This document shows, one piece after another, positions 53,615 to 62,583 of a DNA stretch of 64,000 bases. Where the stretch lies: positions 62,001 through 126,000 of the forward strand of contig NC_010571.1 in NCBI RefSeq assembly GCF_000019965.1, read 5' to 3'. The position numbers were made by a program, and so were the translations under genes. This DNA comes from Opitutus terrae PB90-1 (GTDB lineage Bacteria; Verrucomicrobiota; Verrucomicrobiia; Opitutales; Opitutaceae). Position 1 is the first letter of the stretch. The number at the start of each line of letters is the position of its first letter. The notes beneath the pieces were generated by a model. The model saw only the letters and a list, made by a program, of their open reading frames with translations. It had not been told where the DNA came from and did no database searches.

Positions 53615-54868
53615 TCACAGTCGCATGAGCGCCCGCAGCCGATCGCGTTCCACCCGCCACGCGGGGTCGCCCACGAGATTGCGCTGCTCGCCCGGATCGT
53701 TCTCCAAATCGAACAACAGCCACGGCGTGCCGTCGTCATTCAGCACGAGCTTTCGCGTCCGGGTCCGCACGCCGTGCCAGATCCGGTCGCACTGTTGCGG
53801 CAACCGCACGACCGACGGCATCGAAATCGCTTGTGCCTCATGACCGGCCATCGTGCGGCGCACCTCGGCCCCGCGCGCCCACGCCTCCGCCCAGCGCGGC
53901 AGATCGAGCAGCGACACGAGTTCGTCGCTCCGTCCGCCAATGGCACCGCCGGCCCGGACGAGCAGCGGCACGCGCACGCTCTCCTCGTACGGCCAGCCTT
54001 TGCGGAACAACCCGTGCGCGCCGTGCATGTCGCCGTGCACGCTCGTGAACACCACGATCGGCGCGGGGCGTCCCTGCGTCGCTTCGGCGGCATCCACGGC
54101 TGCGACGAGCCGTCCGATGGCCTGGTCTGTCGCCTCAATGTGAGCGTAGTAGCCCGCGAGTTCCCGTCGCGCCTTCGCCTCCAGCTCGCCGTCGCGTGGT
54201 ACGTTGCGCTCGAGCACGATCTCCTGCGGCGCCGGCGGCGGCACTCCCGCCGCCGGCGCATCATACGGCGGATGCGGCGGCTCGAGACTCACGACGCAGA
54301 ACCAGGGTGCCACGCTCTGCGTCGCCACCCAGCGCGCCGCTCGTTCGCCGAGCACGTCGCTCTGATAGCCACGAAACTGCCGCGGCTCGCCGATCCTCGT
54401 CCCGTGCAGCCACGGATCGTTCAGCAGGAAACCGCTCTCGAAACCTTCCCAATGCGCGAATCCGCCCCGCGCGTCCGCCGGGACGATCGTCCGCGCGTGC
54501 GCCTCGCCCACGAGTGGCTCCGCGGGATCGCGCCGGCCCAGATGCCATTTGCCGAAGAACGCGGTCGCATAACCGAGTGGGTCGAGCGTGTGCGCAATCG
54601 TTCGTCCGTTCGTCGCTCCGCTCCGCCAGATCGGGAGCGGATCGAAATAGTCGCGGACGCCGTTTTCGGGCGACGGCACGCCCGTCAACATGGCCGCGCG
54701 CGCGAACGGGCCGAACGGATGCGGCGCCACCGCCTGCGTCCAGACGACGCTCTTTGCGGCCAGCGCGTCAAGACAGGGCGTGCGCGCGTTGGGATCGCCC
54801 GCGAAGCCGCACGCCTGCGCCCGCCACTGCGTGGTCACGATCCACAGGATGCTCGGCTTCGGCGCCAT
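53615..54868 (-). CDS. Sulfatase-fold protein lacking nucleophile and metal ligands
   Basis: A 417-residue full-length sulfatase-superfamily protein. Family landmarks are present: SILWIV start, GKWHLG (Lys107, His109), His199 in EPPHPPY, Lys290 in RKGWPYEE. But the paired metal aspartates after the first strand are Thr12-Thr13, the formylglycine site C/S-x-P-x-R is Gly53-Pro-Phe-Ala-Arg57, and the SDHGD motif reads SVHGD (Val277). Sulfate-contacting residues remain while metal and nucleophile are lost. There is no frameshift, so I infer a maintained pseudoenzyme. No signal peptide is evident. Start at MAPKPSIL; a GTG nine bases earlier is possible. Confidence 0.85.
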   Translation of the reverse strand: MAPKPSILWIVTTQWRAQACGFAGDPNARTPCLDALAAKSVVWTQAVAPHPFGPFARAAMLTGVPSPENGVRDYFDPLPIWRSGATNGRTIAHTLDPLGYATAFFGKWHLGRRDPAEPLVGEAHARTIVPADARGGFAHWEGFESGFLLNDPWLHGTRIGEPRQFRGYQSDVLGERAARWVATQSVAPWFCVVSLEPPHPPYDAPAAGVPPPAPQEIVLERNVPRDGELEAKARRELAGYYAHIEATDQAIGRLVAAVDAAEATQGRPAPIVVFTSVHGDMHGAHGLFRKGWPYEESVRVPLLVRAGGAIGGRSDELVSLLDLPRWAEAWARGAEVRRTMAGHEAQAISMPSVVRLPQQCDRIWHGVRTRTRKLVLNDDGTPWLLFDLENDPGEQRNLVGDPAWRVERDRLRALMRL

Positions 54869-54934
54869 GGTCCGCACGCTATGCGCCGTCGCCGCGGGCG
54901 CACGCCTGTTTTCGCCGCCGCCCGCTGGCCTCGG

Positions 54935-55801
54935 CTATTCTGAGAATTCCGGCGGGATGCTCGTGATCGGCCGGACTTCGATGTCGCGATAAAAAATCTC
55001 CGCGCCCTCCGACTGCAGGATGATCGGCCCGCCGGTCACGGGCGCGGGTGCCGGGCCGTCGATCCGCTGCGGCCCGTGCAATCGCATCACCACTTTGCCG
55101 TTCACGACGTGCACAGTGTCTTCGCCGAGGCAGATCAGCTCCACCGTGTTCCACTCCCCGAAAGGCTTCTCGTTGTCGGGCTGCTTCACGCAGCGCCCTT
55201 CGGCTCCCGGCACCTGGGAAAAGACTTTCCACTCGCCGGCCGGATCGTAGATCCACCGTGGCGGCTCCGTGCCCGGCTGCGGCTTGGCGCGAACCGCAAT
55301 GCGCGAGCCCACGGCCCACAGATCGCCGACGTCGTGTTCCTGAATCTGCAGTTCGATCGAGCGCGCCCAGGTCCGGCCTTCTGCGCCCGGCGCCGTATGC
55401 ACGTGGTAAAGCAGCCCACTGTCGCGCCGGGTCTCCGGCTTGTGCCGCGGCGGCCATTTCTTTTCACCCCATCTGAACTGCAGGCGCAGATGATAGTCCT
55501 GCAGCGACCGCGCGGTGCGCAGTTCGCCGAACACCTCGCCGGAAATTCTGATCGCCGCGCGTCCGTCCACTTCCGCGATGGTGAACACATGCAGCGGATC
55601 GCGATTCGCGCCAATCGGCTCGAGATACTTGCCGTCCGCCGCGCGAGCGAGGCCGGGCACCGTGGAACTCGGCTCGGGGCGCTGCAGCCACGTCGACCAA
55701 CCGGAGAAATCACGACCGTTCCACAATGGACGCCAGCCCTCGTCCGCCATCGCAACGGAACTCAGCCCCAGCAGAACCGACAGGGTAACCAGAAGGCGCA
55801 T
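54935..55801 (-). CDS. Exported DUF1080 protein (3-keto-disaccharide hydrolase-like)
   Basis: A 288-residue protein with a signal peptide (MRLLVTLSVLLGLSSVAMA) and one concanavalin-like DUF1080 domain: GWRPLWNGRDFSGW at the start, YHLRLQFRWGEKKWPPR, DSGLLYHVHT, SIELQIQEHDVGD, and GPIILQSEGAEIFYRDIEVR at the end. Members act on glycosides through 3-keto sugar chemistry or bind glycans; abundant in Verrucomicrobia. It precedes the pseudo-sulfatase on the same strand with 66 bases between, so they may be co-expressed in polysaccharide handling. Confidence 0.9.
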   Translation of the reverse strand: MRLLVTLSVLLGLSSVAMADEGWRPLWNGRDFSGWSTWLQRPEPSSTVPGLARAADGKYLEPIGANRDPLHVFTIAEVDGRAAIRISGEVFGELRTARSLQDYHLRLQFRWGEKKWPPRHKPETRRDSGLLYHVHTAPGAEGRTWARSIELQIQEHDVGDLWAVGSRIAVRAKPQPGTEPPRWIYDPAGEWKVFSQVPGAEGRCVKQPDNEKPFGEWNTVELICLGEDTVHVVNGKVVMRLHGPQRIDGPAPAPVTGGPIILQSEGAEIFYRDIEVRPITSIPPEFSE

Positions 55802-55935
55802 GCGCGAACGACACCTCGCCGCCCGCCGGGTCGCAACCGTGAACTGGCGTGATGACGTGGTCCCGGCCGACACGCGTCACGACCCGCCGCGCACGGCCGG
55901 AATCATACCTCCAGCCGCCGCCGCGGTCCGTCGTG

Positions 55936-57327
55936 CTACTGCAACTTCAACGGCAGGCTCAGCACCCGCGCATTGATGTCATTCAAGATCGAACTCGTTT
56001 GCTGCGCGCTGACGTCATCGCCCGTGGTCAGTCGGCGCGCCGCTAGGAAATTGTTCACGACCGCGCAGTAGTCGCTGTTGACCATGATGCCCAGGATCTC
56101 GCCGGTCTTGCTCAATACGAGATCGCCCCGCGACGGGGCGAAGTCGCCAAAGATCCGCCGGAAAAACCGGTTGTCCACCCGCACGTAGCCAGGCTGCGAC
56201 GCATCGAGCTTGAAGCCCACCTCGCCATAGCCCTGGCCGCCGCCGCTCACGAGCACGGCCTCCGGGAATTTGAACGGCTCCAGCGCGGTCGGATAGATCT
56301 TCACCCCGAGCGCCTTCACCTGCTCCGGGTCCAGTGGCACCACGACCACGCGCGGATCCACCGAGAGGAACTGGATCTCCTTTGCGCTGCTCCGGTAGTC
56401 CGGCGGACGCGTGAACTCCACGTTGATCTTCTCCCACTGGTAATTGTTTTCGACCCGCGGGAACGGCGTGTCGGCGTAGTGGAGCAGCGCGTACGTCTGC
56501 TGGCCGTCGCTCACGAGGATCGTCTGCGCCGAGCTCTGTCGCGTGGCGGGTCCGAACAGCCCGGCGCGCACGGCGGTGAAGTTGGTGGCGACGCGGTTGG
56601 TCAGGAAATCATTGAACAGCACGTTGGCGTTGATCGGCCGGTTCTCCCGGATCTCTTTCGTCAACTGCCCGGACGACTCGGCCAGCTGCCCGACGCCCTG
56701 CGCGAGCTGCGTGGTCGCTTCCTGCACCTTCAGCCGCTCCTGTCGCTCGGCCACGACCTGACCGCGCAGCGTCTCGGCCGTTTCGGTCAGGATTTGCTTT
56801 TCGCGTTCGGCCACCTTGACCGCCGCGGCCAGGCCCTCGATCCGCTCGCGGGCCTCGGTCTGCTGCTTCTCATAATTCGCCAGCTGCTGCTTCTGTCGCT
56901 CCGCTTCCGCGCGGCGTTCCTCGAGTTCGCGCTGCAGCCGCGCGAGTTCCTCGCGCGTCATCGTCGCGGCCTGCGTCGCCTCCTGCACCTTGGCGTTGAG
57001 TTCCTCGGCCGTGCGTTGCGTCTGACTCAACGCCGTCGACAGCTGGGAGCGATCGGACTCGATCTTCTGCAGCTCCTGCTCACGCGTGCCGAGCGTGCCC
57101 TGCAGCGTGCTCAGTTGCTGCGCGAGCTGGTCGCGCGTCGCGCGTTCGTCGGCGAGCGCCGTCTTCATGCTTTCGACGAGATCCTGGTCCTTGGTGACCG
57201 CGTTGGCCTCCATCTTCGGGACCGGCGGCTGCTTGACGGGCGAAGGCTCCGCCCGCTCCCATCGCGTCAAGGCGAGGAGATTCAGCAGGAGAAAATCGCA
57301 GAGGATGAGCAGCAGCGTCTTGTTCAT
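55936..57327 (-). CDS. Membrane-anchored coiled-coil protein with degenerate trypsin-like end
   Basis: A 463-residue protein: N-terminal anchor MNKTLLLILCDFLLLNLLAL, a long coiled coil of about residues 50-230 (heptads such as LARLQRELEERRAEAERQKQ), and a globular C-terminal part. There, ALEPFKFPEAVLVSGGGQG and APSRGDLVLSKTGEILGIMV recall the end of trypsin-like serine proteases, with Ser399 at the position of the nucleophile but GDSGG not conserved. Its ATG overlaps the TGA of the upstream membrane gene (ATGA). Function unknown; the pair probably forms one complex. Confidence 0.8.
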   Translation of the reverse strand: MNKTLLLILCDFLLLNLLALTRWERAEPSPVKQPPVPKMEANAVTKDQDLVESMKTALADERATRDQLAQQLSTLQGTLGTREQELQKIESDRSQLSTALSQTQRTAEELNAKVQEATQAATMTREELARLQRELEERRAEAERQKQQLANYEKQQTEARERIEGLAAAVKVAEREKQILTETAETLRGQVVAERQERLKVQEATTQLAQGVGQLAESSGQLTKEIRENRPINANVLFNDFLTNRVATNFTAVRAGLFGPATRQSSAQTILVSDGQQTYALLHYADTPFPRVENNYQWEKINVEFTRPPDYRSSAKEIQFLSVDPRVVVVPLDPEQVKALGVKIYPTALEPFKFPEAVLVSGGGQGYGEVGFKLDASQPGYVRVDNRFFRRIFGDFAPSRGDLVLSKTGEILGIMVNSDYCAVVNNFLAARRLTTGDDVSAQQTSSILNDINARVLSLPLKLQ

Positions 57328-59030
57328 GTGATCACGGGCGCGGAACCGGGATTGCCACTGCCGAAGACGGGATCCCGCACCGTCGGCGATACCGCCTGGC
57401 TGTCGAGGATCAGCTGGCGCTTGTAGGGACGCACGCTGCGGATCTTGACCAGCGCCACGCAGGTGATGCCGAAGAGGTTCGACGAGTAGGCGGCGAGCAG
57501 GTTGGGCTCGATTATCCCGAGCACCTGCAGCACCAGCGCCGTCGCCGTGCCGCCGATACCCACATACAGGCCGCCGTCGAAGAGGTTCTCCTCGTTCTCC
57601 ATCAGCCGCAGCTTGACAAGGGGCGGGTGCGGAGATCGCGCGATCTCGCGGATCTTCAGCAGGCAGAAGAAGTACATCGCCACCTGCAAGGCGGCAAAAA
57701 AGCCAATCGAGAGCAGCGTAGAGGCATCCATGGTGGTGATCGTTTTGTTGGCGGATTCGACAGGAGTGGTGGAAGTGGTGACAAGGGCGGGGAGCACGAG
57801 CCGGAACCGGAACTCGGAGGGAGGCGCGGCCTGCAGCAGGAAAGGTTCGGTGGTGATGACCAATACACCAGCGATCAGCAGCGCCAGGATCCCGCTCTTC
57901 AGGTGCGGAATTACGAGCTGGCGCGGCACGCCGGGCGAGACGAGCCACAGGTCCAGCCCGCGAAACACCAGATAGGCGGCGAGCAGGTACCCGAGATATT
58001 TCACCGCGAGCATCAGCCTGGGATGGAGCATTACCAGCGACGCGGCGGTGCCGAGGCCGAGATCAGGTGTGTGGTTCACCGGCACCTGGCGCAGCAGGAG
58101 TTGCTGGACGGCGCCCTGCCCGTGCGAGAGCGCGAGCCGCAGGTCGCTCAGCCCCGTTTTGCCAAACTGGATCAGATAAATCGCGACACGATCGGCGGAA
58201 TTGGAAAACAGCGCGGCCACGTAGATCAGCGGAAATTCATCGGGCGCGACTCGGGCCAGATGCGCGTATTCGCCAACCGTCTTCGCGTCCTGACTGCGAC
58301 GCAGCAATTCGGAGAGCTGCGACCAATCCAGCCGGCGGCTCAGCGACAGGAGATCGAGGAAAAAACCTTCGAGTTCGCCCAGACTGCGCCGCGCGAGTGC
58401 TTCGTCGGCCAGTCCGCGCACCTCGCGCTGCAGCTCAGGGGAGAGATGTTCGCCCTGATAGAGCAGCGCCGCCAACAGGATGACGGCGTCGAGCGGCTGC
58501 CCGCCGGGCTGCGACACGGGCACAAAGCGGCCGGTGGATCGCACCTCGCGCAGCCGCAGCAATGCCTGCACCCCAAGCGAGCGCGAGTTGCTCAGGTAGT
58601 CGCGCAACGCCGTGCGCGCCTGCTCCGGCAGAAAAAACGTCAGCACGGGCGTGCTACCCGCGTGGCCCTTGCTCTCGCGCAACTTGAAGAGCGGGTCGAG
58701 AAACGGATCCCAGCCGCCCCACGCGACCATCTCCGGCTGCTGCGCCTGCAGTTCCTTCAGGCTCTGCTCCAACGCCGGCGCGCCCGGATCCTTCAACGTT
58801 CGCGCCGCATCGAGCACCAGCGCCGCCGGGCCGATTTTCTCGGATTGCACGAGCTGGCGACCGAACACCGCCAGGGACGGCGTCTGCGCGCCGGCCTCGC
58901 GCAACAACGCAGGGCTGACGGATTTCAGGTTGACCGGCAGCGTCCACGCCACGACCGCCACCACCAGCCCAACGAGGACCAGCAGCGGGGCGCCGAGCGG
59001 TCTTTTGTCCGAAACGGTGGTGGCGCTCAT
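57324..59030 (-). CDS. Membrane protein with large extracytoplasmic helical domain
   Basis: A 568-residue protein. One helix at about residues 15-33 (LLVLVGLVVAVVAWTLPVNL), a mostly helical region of about 330 residues (VFGRQLVQSEKIGPAALVLD and similar), then helices near 350-375, 385-405, 445-465 and 505-545, the last containing GGLYVGIGGTATALVLQVLG. I do not recognise a family. It is translationally coupled to the coiled-coil gene downstream. The ATG at MSATTVSD is used; an upstream codon would add 14 residues. Confidence 0.78.
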   Translation of the reverse strand: MSATTVSDKRPLGAPLLVLVGLVVAVVAWTLPVNLKSVSPALLREAGAQTPSLAVFGRQLVQSEKIGPAALVLDAARTLKDPGAPALEQSLKELQAQQPEMVAWGGWDPFLDPLFKLRESKGHAGSTPVLTFFLPEQARTALRDYLSNSRSLGVQALLRLREVRSTGRFVPVSQPGGQPLDAVILLAALLYQGEHLSPELQREVRGLADEALARRSLGELEGFFLDLLSLSRRLDWSQLSELLRRSQDAKTVGEYAHLARVAPDEFPLIYVAALFSNSADRVAIYLIQFGKTGLSDLRLALSHGQGAVQQLLLRQVPVNHTPDLGLGTAASLVMLHPRLMLAVKYLGYLLAAYLVFRGLDLWLVSPGVPRQLVIPHLKSGILALLIAGVLVITTEPFLLQAAPPSEFRFRLVLPALVTTSTTPVESANKTITTMDASTLLSIGFFAALQVAMYFFCLLKIREIARSPHPPLVKLRLMENEENLFDGGLYVGIGGTATALVLQVLGIIEPNLLAAYSSNLFGITCVALVKIRSVRPYKRQLILDSQAVSPTVRDPVFGSGNPGSAPVIT

Positions 59031-59092
59031 CGCGTGAAGTATTGATTTGCGGGCGCCCGGAGGCAAACCCACGCTTCGGGCCTCAACGACCG

Positions 59093-59671
59093 ATGTCCCT
59101 GCGAATTGTTCACTACAACGACCCGGTTTTACGCCGTAAGGGGGAGAAGATCACCGCTTTCGACAAGGCCCTCAGCCAGTTAGCGAAGGAGATGCTGGCC
59201 ACGATGCAGGAGGCCGCCGGCATCGGTCTCGCGGCGCAACAGATTGGCCGGCCGGTGCAGCTGTGCGTCGTGGACCTGCGGCGGGCGGAAATCGATTTCA
59301 CCTGGGAACTCGACGGAGCGAAACCGCCGTTGGATCTGATCATGCCCATGATCATCACCAATCCGGAGATTACGCCGGATCGCGAGACCGACGTTTATCT
59401 CGTCGAGGAGGGCTGCCTCTCGTTTCCCAAGATCCGCGGCGACGTGCCCCGACCCGATGCGATCACCGTCCGCTATCAGGACGAACACGGCACACCTCAC
59501 ACGCTGCACTGCGATGGACTGCTCGCGCGCTGCATCCAGCACGAAGTCGATCACCTGAACGGGGTGTTGTTCATCGACCGGATGGAGAAAAAGACGCGCG
59601 CCGCGATCGACGCCGACGTGAAGACGCTCGCCAAGATCACCCGCGCCGCCGCCAAGCTGAATCCGGCATGA
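59093..59671 (+). CDS. def: Peptide deformylase
   Basis: A 192-residue metalloenzyme that removes the N-formyl group from new proteins. Motif 1 GIGLAAQQIG (residues 43-52), motif 2 EEGCLSFP with metal ligand Cys108, and motif 3 QHEVDHLNG with His150, Glu151 and His154. An insertion between motifs 1 and 2 (TWELDGAKPPLDLIMP) makes it longer than the E. coli enzyme. I start at MSLRIVHYNDP. Its TGA overlaps the next gene's ATG, an unusual partnership for def. Confidence 0.95.
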   Translation: MSLRIVHYNDPVLRRKGEKITAFDKALSQLAKEMLATMQEAAGIGLAAQQIGRPVQLCVVDLRRAEIDFTWELDGAKPPLDLIMPMIITNPEITPDRETDVYLVEEGCLSFPKIRGDVPRPDAITVRYQDEHGTPHTLHCDGLLARCIQHEVDHLNGVLFIDRMEKKTRAAIDADVKTLAKITRAAAKLNPA

Positions 59672-60192
59672 GCATCGCGACGCGCACCGGCGATCAGGGC
59701 ATGACGGGCCTGCTCTACGGGCAGCGCGTACCGAAGGATCACCCGCAAATCGAGGCGGTCGGCGCGTTCGACGAGCTCAACGCCGCGGTGGGCTTGGCCA
59801 AGGCGGCCTGCCCTGATACGGATCGTCGCGCGGCGCTCGAAGCCATCCAGCACGATCTGATCGCGTTGATGGGCGAAGTCGCCTGTGCCGAGTCGGATCT
59901 CGCGCGCTACGAAGCGTCGAAATTCCCGAAGCTGGGCGAAACGGAACTGGCGCGAATTGACGCAGCCGTCGCGGCGATCGAGGCCAGGAAAATTCGCTTC
60001 GACGGTTGGGCCACGCCCGGGGCCAACACGTTCGCGGGCGCGCTCGAACTCGCGCGCACGGTCGCACGCCGGGCTGAGCGCCGGCTCGTTGCGCTCAAGT
60101 CGCACGGCCGCACCGTGCGGCCCGTCGTCGGTCAGTACGTCAACCGCGTGGCCGACCTGCTGTGGTTGATGGCTCGCGAGGCCGAAAAGTGA
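59668..60192 (+). CDS. Cob(I)alamin adenosyltransferase, PduO type
   Basis: A 174-residue enzyme that transfers the adenosyl group of ATP to cob(I)alamin. It begins MSIATRTGDQGMTGLLYGQR (ATP-binding T-x-x-G-D-x-G-x-T/x-L loop), has the DELNAAVGLAKA helix, and the ARTVARRAERRLVAL helix with the conserved arginines, then YVNRVADLLWLMAR. Four-base ATGA overlap with def couples their translation. It implies use of adenosylcobalamin by some other enzyme of the host. Confidence 0.92.
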   Translation: MSIATRTGDQGMTGLLYGQRVPKDHPQIEAVGAFDELNAAVGLAKAACPDTDRRAALEAIQHDLIALMGEVACAESDLARYEASKFPKLGETELARIDAAVAAIEARKIRFDGWATPGANTFAGALELARTVARRAERRLVALKSHGRTVRPVVGQYVNRVADLLWLMAREAEK

Positions 60193-60220
60193 GCGGAGCA
60201 GCCGAACTCCGGGGCTCGGT

Positions 60221-60294
60221 GTAGCCCCGTCGGGTACGACGGGGAGCGCACGGCGACGATAGCGATTTGTAGGGCGGGGTCGCTGACCCCACCG
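60221..60294. repeat. Two GTAG-headed REPs in direct order
   Basis: GTAGCCCCGTCGGGTACGAC (60221) and GTAGGGCGGGGTCGCTGACC (60269) each carry the GTAG head plus a hairpin, both in the same orientation, unlike the inverted pairs elsewhere. They fill the gap between two convergent genes. Confidence 0.65.
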
Positions 60295-60348
60295 GACGCA
60301 CTCTTGTGATTCCCGCGGCCGGATCGGGCGATCCCGCCCCACGGCGGC

Positions 60349-61887
60349 TTACAGCAGATCCGCCGCGAGCTCGGCGAGCTTGGACCGCTCGCCCTTCACC
60401 AGCTTCACGTGCGCGGCAATCGGCTGCCCCTTCATCCGGTTGTGGCAATAGACCAAGCCATTGCTGCGCGAATCCACGTAAGGATTGTCGATCTGCGCCG
60501 GGTCGCCGATGAGCACGATCTTCGAGCCCTCGGAGATGCGCGTGATGATCGTCTTCGCCTCGTGCGGCGTCAGCTGCTGCGCCTCGTCGAGAATGAAGAA
60601 CCGGCGGGCGATCGAGCGCCCACGAATGAACGCGAGCGCCTCGATCTCCACCAAGCCCGAGCGGAGCAGCCGCTCGTAGGGCTTGGTCGGTGTCAGTGAA
60701 CCGTTCGTTCCGGCTGGCGCGTAGGTCGGCTGCCGCGCGTTCATTGCCGCCAGCATGCGGTCCTCGTTCTTGCGGTGCTTTTTCTTGGAAACTTTCTTCG
60801 TCGCGAACTGCGGCTCCTTCGGCGGCTTCGAGGGAATCAGCAGCTCCAGCGCGTCGTAATAGGGCTGCAGCCAGGGCTTCATCTTCTCCTCGAGGGTGCC
60901 CGGCAGGAATCCGATGTCCTTGCCCAGCGCGATCACGGGCCGCGAAATCGAGACGCCATCGTAGCGCGAGTTTTCGTCCTGCGTCTGGTGCAGCGCGCCG
61001 ACGATCGAGAGCAGCGTCTTGCCGGTGCCCGCCTTGCCGAAGCAGGTGACGATGTGAATGCTGTCATCGAGCAACGCATCGAGGAAGAACTGCTGCTCGA
61101 GGTTGCGCGCCCGCACTGGCACGCCGCCCTGGGCCTTCACGAAGTCGGGGATCTGCAATCGCTGCACGAGGCCTTCGCCGTAGTAGCGCGCCGGCATCGT
61201 CTTGCCCTCGCTCGAGCGCAGCAGCACGTATTCGTTCACATACAGCGTCTCCGCCGCCTCGGCCGACAGCTCGAATTCGCCCTCGGAGCAGAATCGCTGC
61301 AGCTCGTAGATGCTCAGCGGAATCTCGGTGTAGCTCGCCTCGTCGACCGGCTCCGGCACCTTGTCGTTGAGGTAATCCTCCGACTCCAAGCCGACGGCGC
61401 GCGCCTTGAGCTGCACGTTGACGTCCTTGGTCACGAGGATGGTCGGGGGCGGAAACTGCTCCTGCACGAAGAGCGCGGCGGCGATGATCCGATTGTCCTT
61501 CTTCGACAGATCCGGCAGGATCGCGCGCAGTCGCTCCATCGCCGGCGAGGTCCGGCCGCCTTCCATCAGATACGGGTTGATGATGATCGAGAGCGTGCCG
61601 CCGTTCGGCAGCTCCACGCCTTCGTGCATGGAGCGCGAGTCCGGCAGCAACTCCTGCAAAATTCGATGCACGCGCCGCGCGTTGCGACCGCGCTCCGTCG
61701 ATTGCTCGGCCTTGATGGCATCGAGCTCCTCCAACACCTCCACCGGGATCGCGAGGTTGTTGTCCTCGAACTTGAAGATCGACTGCGGGTCGTGGAGGAG
61801 AACGTTCGTGTCGACCACGAAGGTCTTGATCTTACCCGCTACCTTGATCCGCGAATTTGGGGCCGTTGCCCCGCGCAGGTGTTCCAT
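60349..61887 (-). CDS. PIN domain-PhoH ATPase (PhoH2-type)
   Basis: A 512-residue RNA-directed ATPase/nuclease. The N-terminal PIN domain (residues 15-150) starts FVVDTNVLLHDPQSIF and has VEVLEELDAIK and KKDNRIIAAAL, whose acidic residues form the nuclease site. The PhoH ATPase has Walker A FGKAGTGKTLL, Walker B RFFILDEAQQLTP and sensor IGDPAQIDNPYVD. The combination is the PhoH2 arrangement linked to RNA unwinding and cleavage. I start at MEHLRGAT. It is transcribed away from the small gene at 62158, with an AT-richer gap between. Confidence 0.92.
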   Translation of the reverse strand: MEHLRGATAPNSRIKVAGKIKTFVVDTNVLLHDPQSIFKFEDNNLAIPVEVLEELDAIKAEQSTERGRNARRVHRILQELLPDSRSMHEGVELPNGGTLSIIINPYLMEGGRTSPAMERLRAILPDLSKKDNRIIAAALFVQEQFPPPTILVTKDVNVQLKARAVGLESEDYLNDKVPEPVDEASYTEIPLSIYELQRFCSEGEFELSAEAAETLYVNEYVLLRSSEGKTMPARYYGEGLVQRLQIPDFVKAQGGVPVRARNLEQQFFLDALLDDSIHIVTCFGKAGTGKTLLSIVGALHQTQDENSRYDGVSISRPVIALGKDIGFLPGTLEEKMKPWLQPYYDALELLIPSKPPKEPQFATKKVSKKKHRKNEDRMLAAMNARQPTYAPAGTNGSLTPTKPYERLLRSGLVEIEALAFIRGRSIARRFFILDEAQQLTPHEAKTIITRISEGSKIVLIGDPAQIDNPYVDSRSNGLVYCHNRMKGQPIAAHVKLVKGERSKLAELAADLL

Positions 61888-62006
61888 CGTGTGTGGATAT
61901 CTTGTGAGTAACTGTGCACGAATCAACCCGACTGTCCATGAGAGACTTCGTCATGGAACTGTTCACTTGTCCTTATCGGCCTCGGCGCGACGCACTTCAG
62001 TGCGCA

Positions 62007-62047
62007 GAAAAAAATTGGGCGGGCCGCCTACCCCTAGACGGCCCGCC
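62007..62047 (-). terminator. Rho-independent terminator for the 62158 gene
   Basis: On the minus strand a nine-base stem (GGCGGGCCG with CGGCCCGCC, twelve-base loop) is followed by an AATTTTTTT tract. It lies about 110 bases past the stop of the small verrucomicrobial-type protein and before phoH on the same strand. Confidence 0.8.
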
Positions 62048-62157
62048 ATATTGCTTTCTTACTTACCCCAATTCCCGCTAAGCGGGACATAGTTGTAACG
62101 ACCGGTATGACGTGGCAGCGTCGCCAAGGTTCCAACGAATTTAGTGCTCGTGCGGAA

Positions 62158-62469
62158 TCACTCGGCAACCGGCGGCAGCGGCGCGGGTTTGCGTCGCGGC
62201 GTCGTCCACAATCGGAGCAGGTACTCGGCGAGATTTTTCATGCTCGTCTGGCGCACGCCCTCGCGCTGCGCCATTTCCTTGAACGGCGACGCGACCGCGC
62301 TGCGCTCCTCGAAATATCGCCACAAGTCGTTCGCTAGTTCGCGCGCCGCCTCGTGTTGATCGCTCGCCGCCCGGGAAGTCTTCTGAACTTTCTCCACCCA
62401 GTATTGTCTCTCCTCAGGGTGAGTCTGGATATAGTCGAACACCATCTGCTCGCTGCGGTTGAGGCTCAT
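62158..62469 (-). CDS. Small conserved hypothetical protein
   Basis: A 103-residue basic, helical protein: MSLNRSEQMVFDYIQTHPEE, WVEKVQKTSRAASDQHEAAR, LWRYFEERSAVASPFKEMAQ, then a Pro-rich end. The opening LNRSEQMVFDYIQ resembles a winged-helix-like start, but there is no clear DNA-binding motif. I remember such proteins as a short family in Verrucomicrobia without function. It is divergent from the coiled-coil gene at 62584 (114-base gap) and has its own terminator. Confidence 0.75.
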   Translation of the reverse strand: MSLNRSEQMVFDYIQTHPEERQYWVEKVQKTSRAASDQHEAARELANDLWRYFEERSAVASPFKEMAQREGVRQTSMKNLAEYLLRLWTTPRRKPAPLPPVAE

Positions 62470-62583
62470 GTCGCGAAACGTGCGAGCGCCCTCCCGAAAA
62501 ACAACCGCAAAACCCCGGCCAAGCCGGTCATTGCAATTTAGGCGTCAACACCTAGCCTCGGTCCCGAACCAACCCCTCCTCTC

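Noticed and set aside
53615-54868. Calling the sulfatase-like gene a pseudogene
   Set aside because: The frame is complete, normal in length and codon use, and retains several active-site pocket residues; a catalytically inactive but kept protein fits better.
57328-57948. In-frame N-terminal extension of about 200 residues on the coiled-coil protein
   Set aside because: It overlaps the well-supported upstream membrane gene, and the MNKTLLLILCDF start gives a normal membrane anchor with an ATGA junction.
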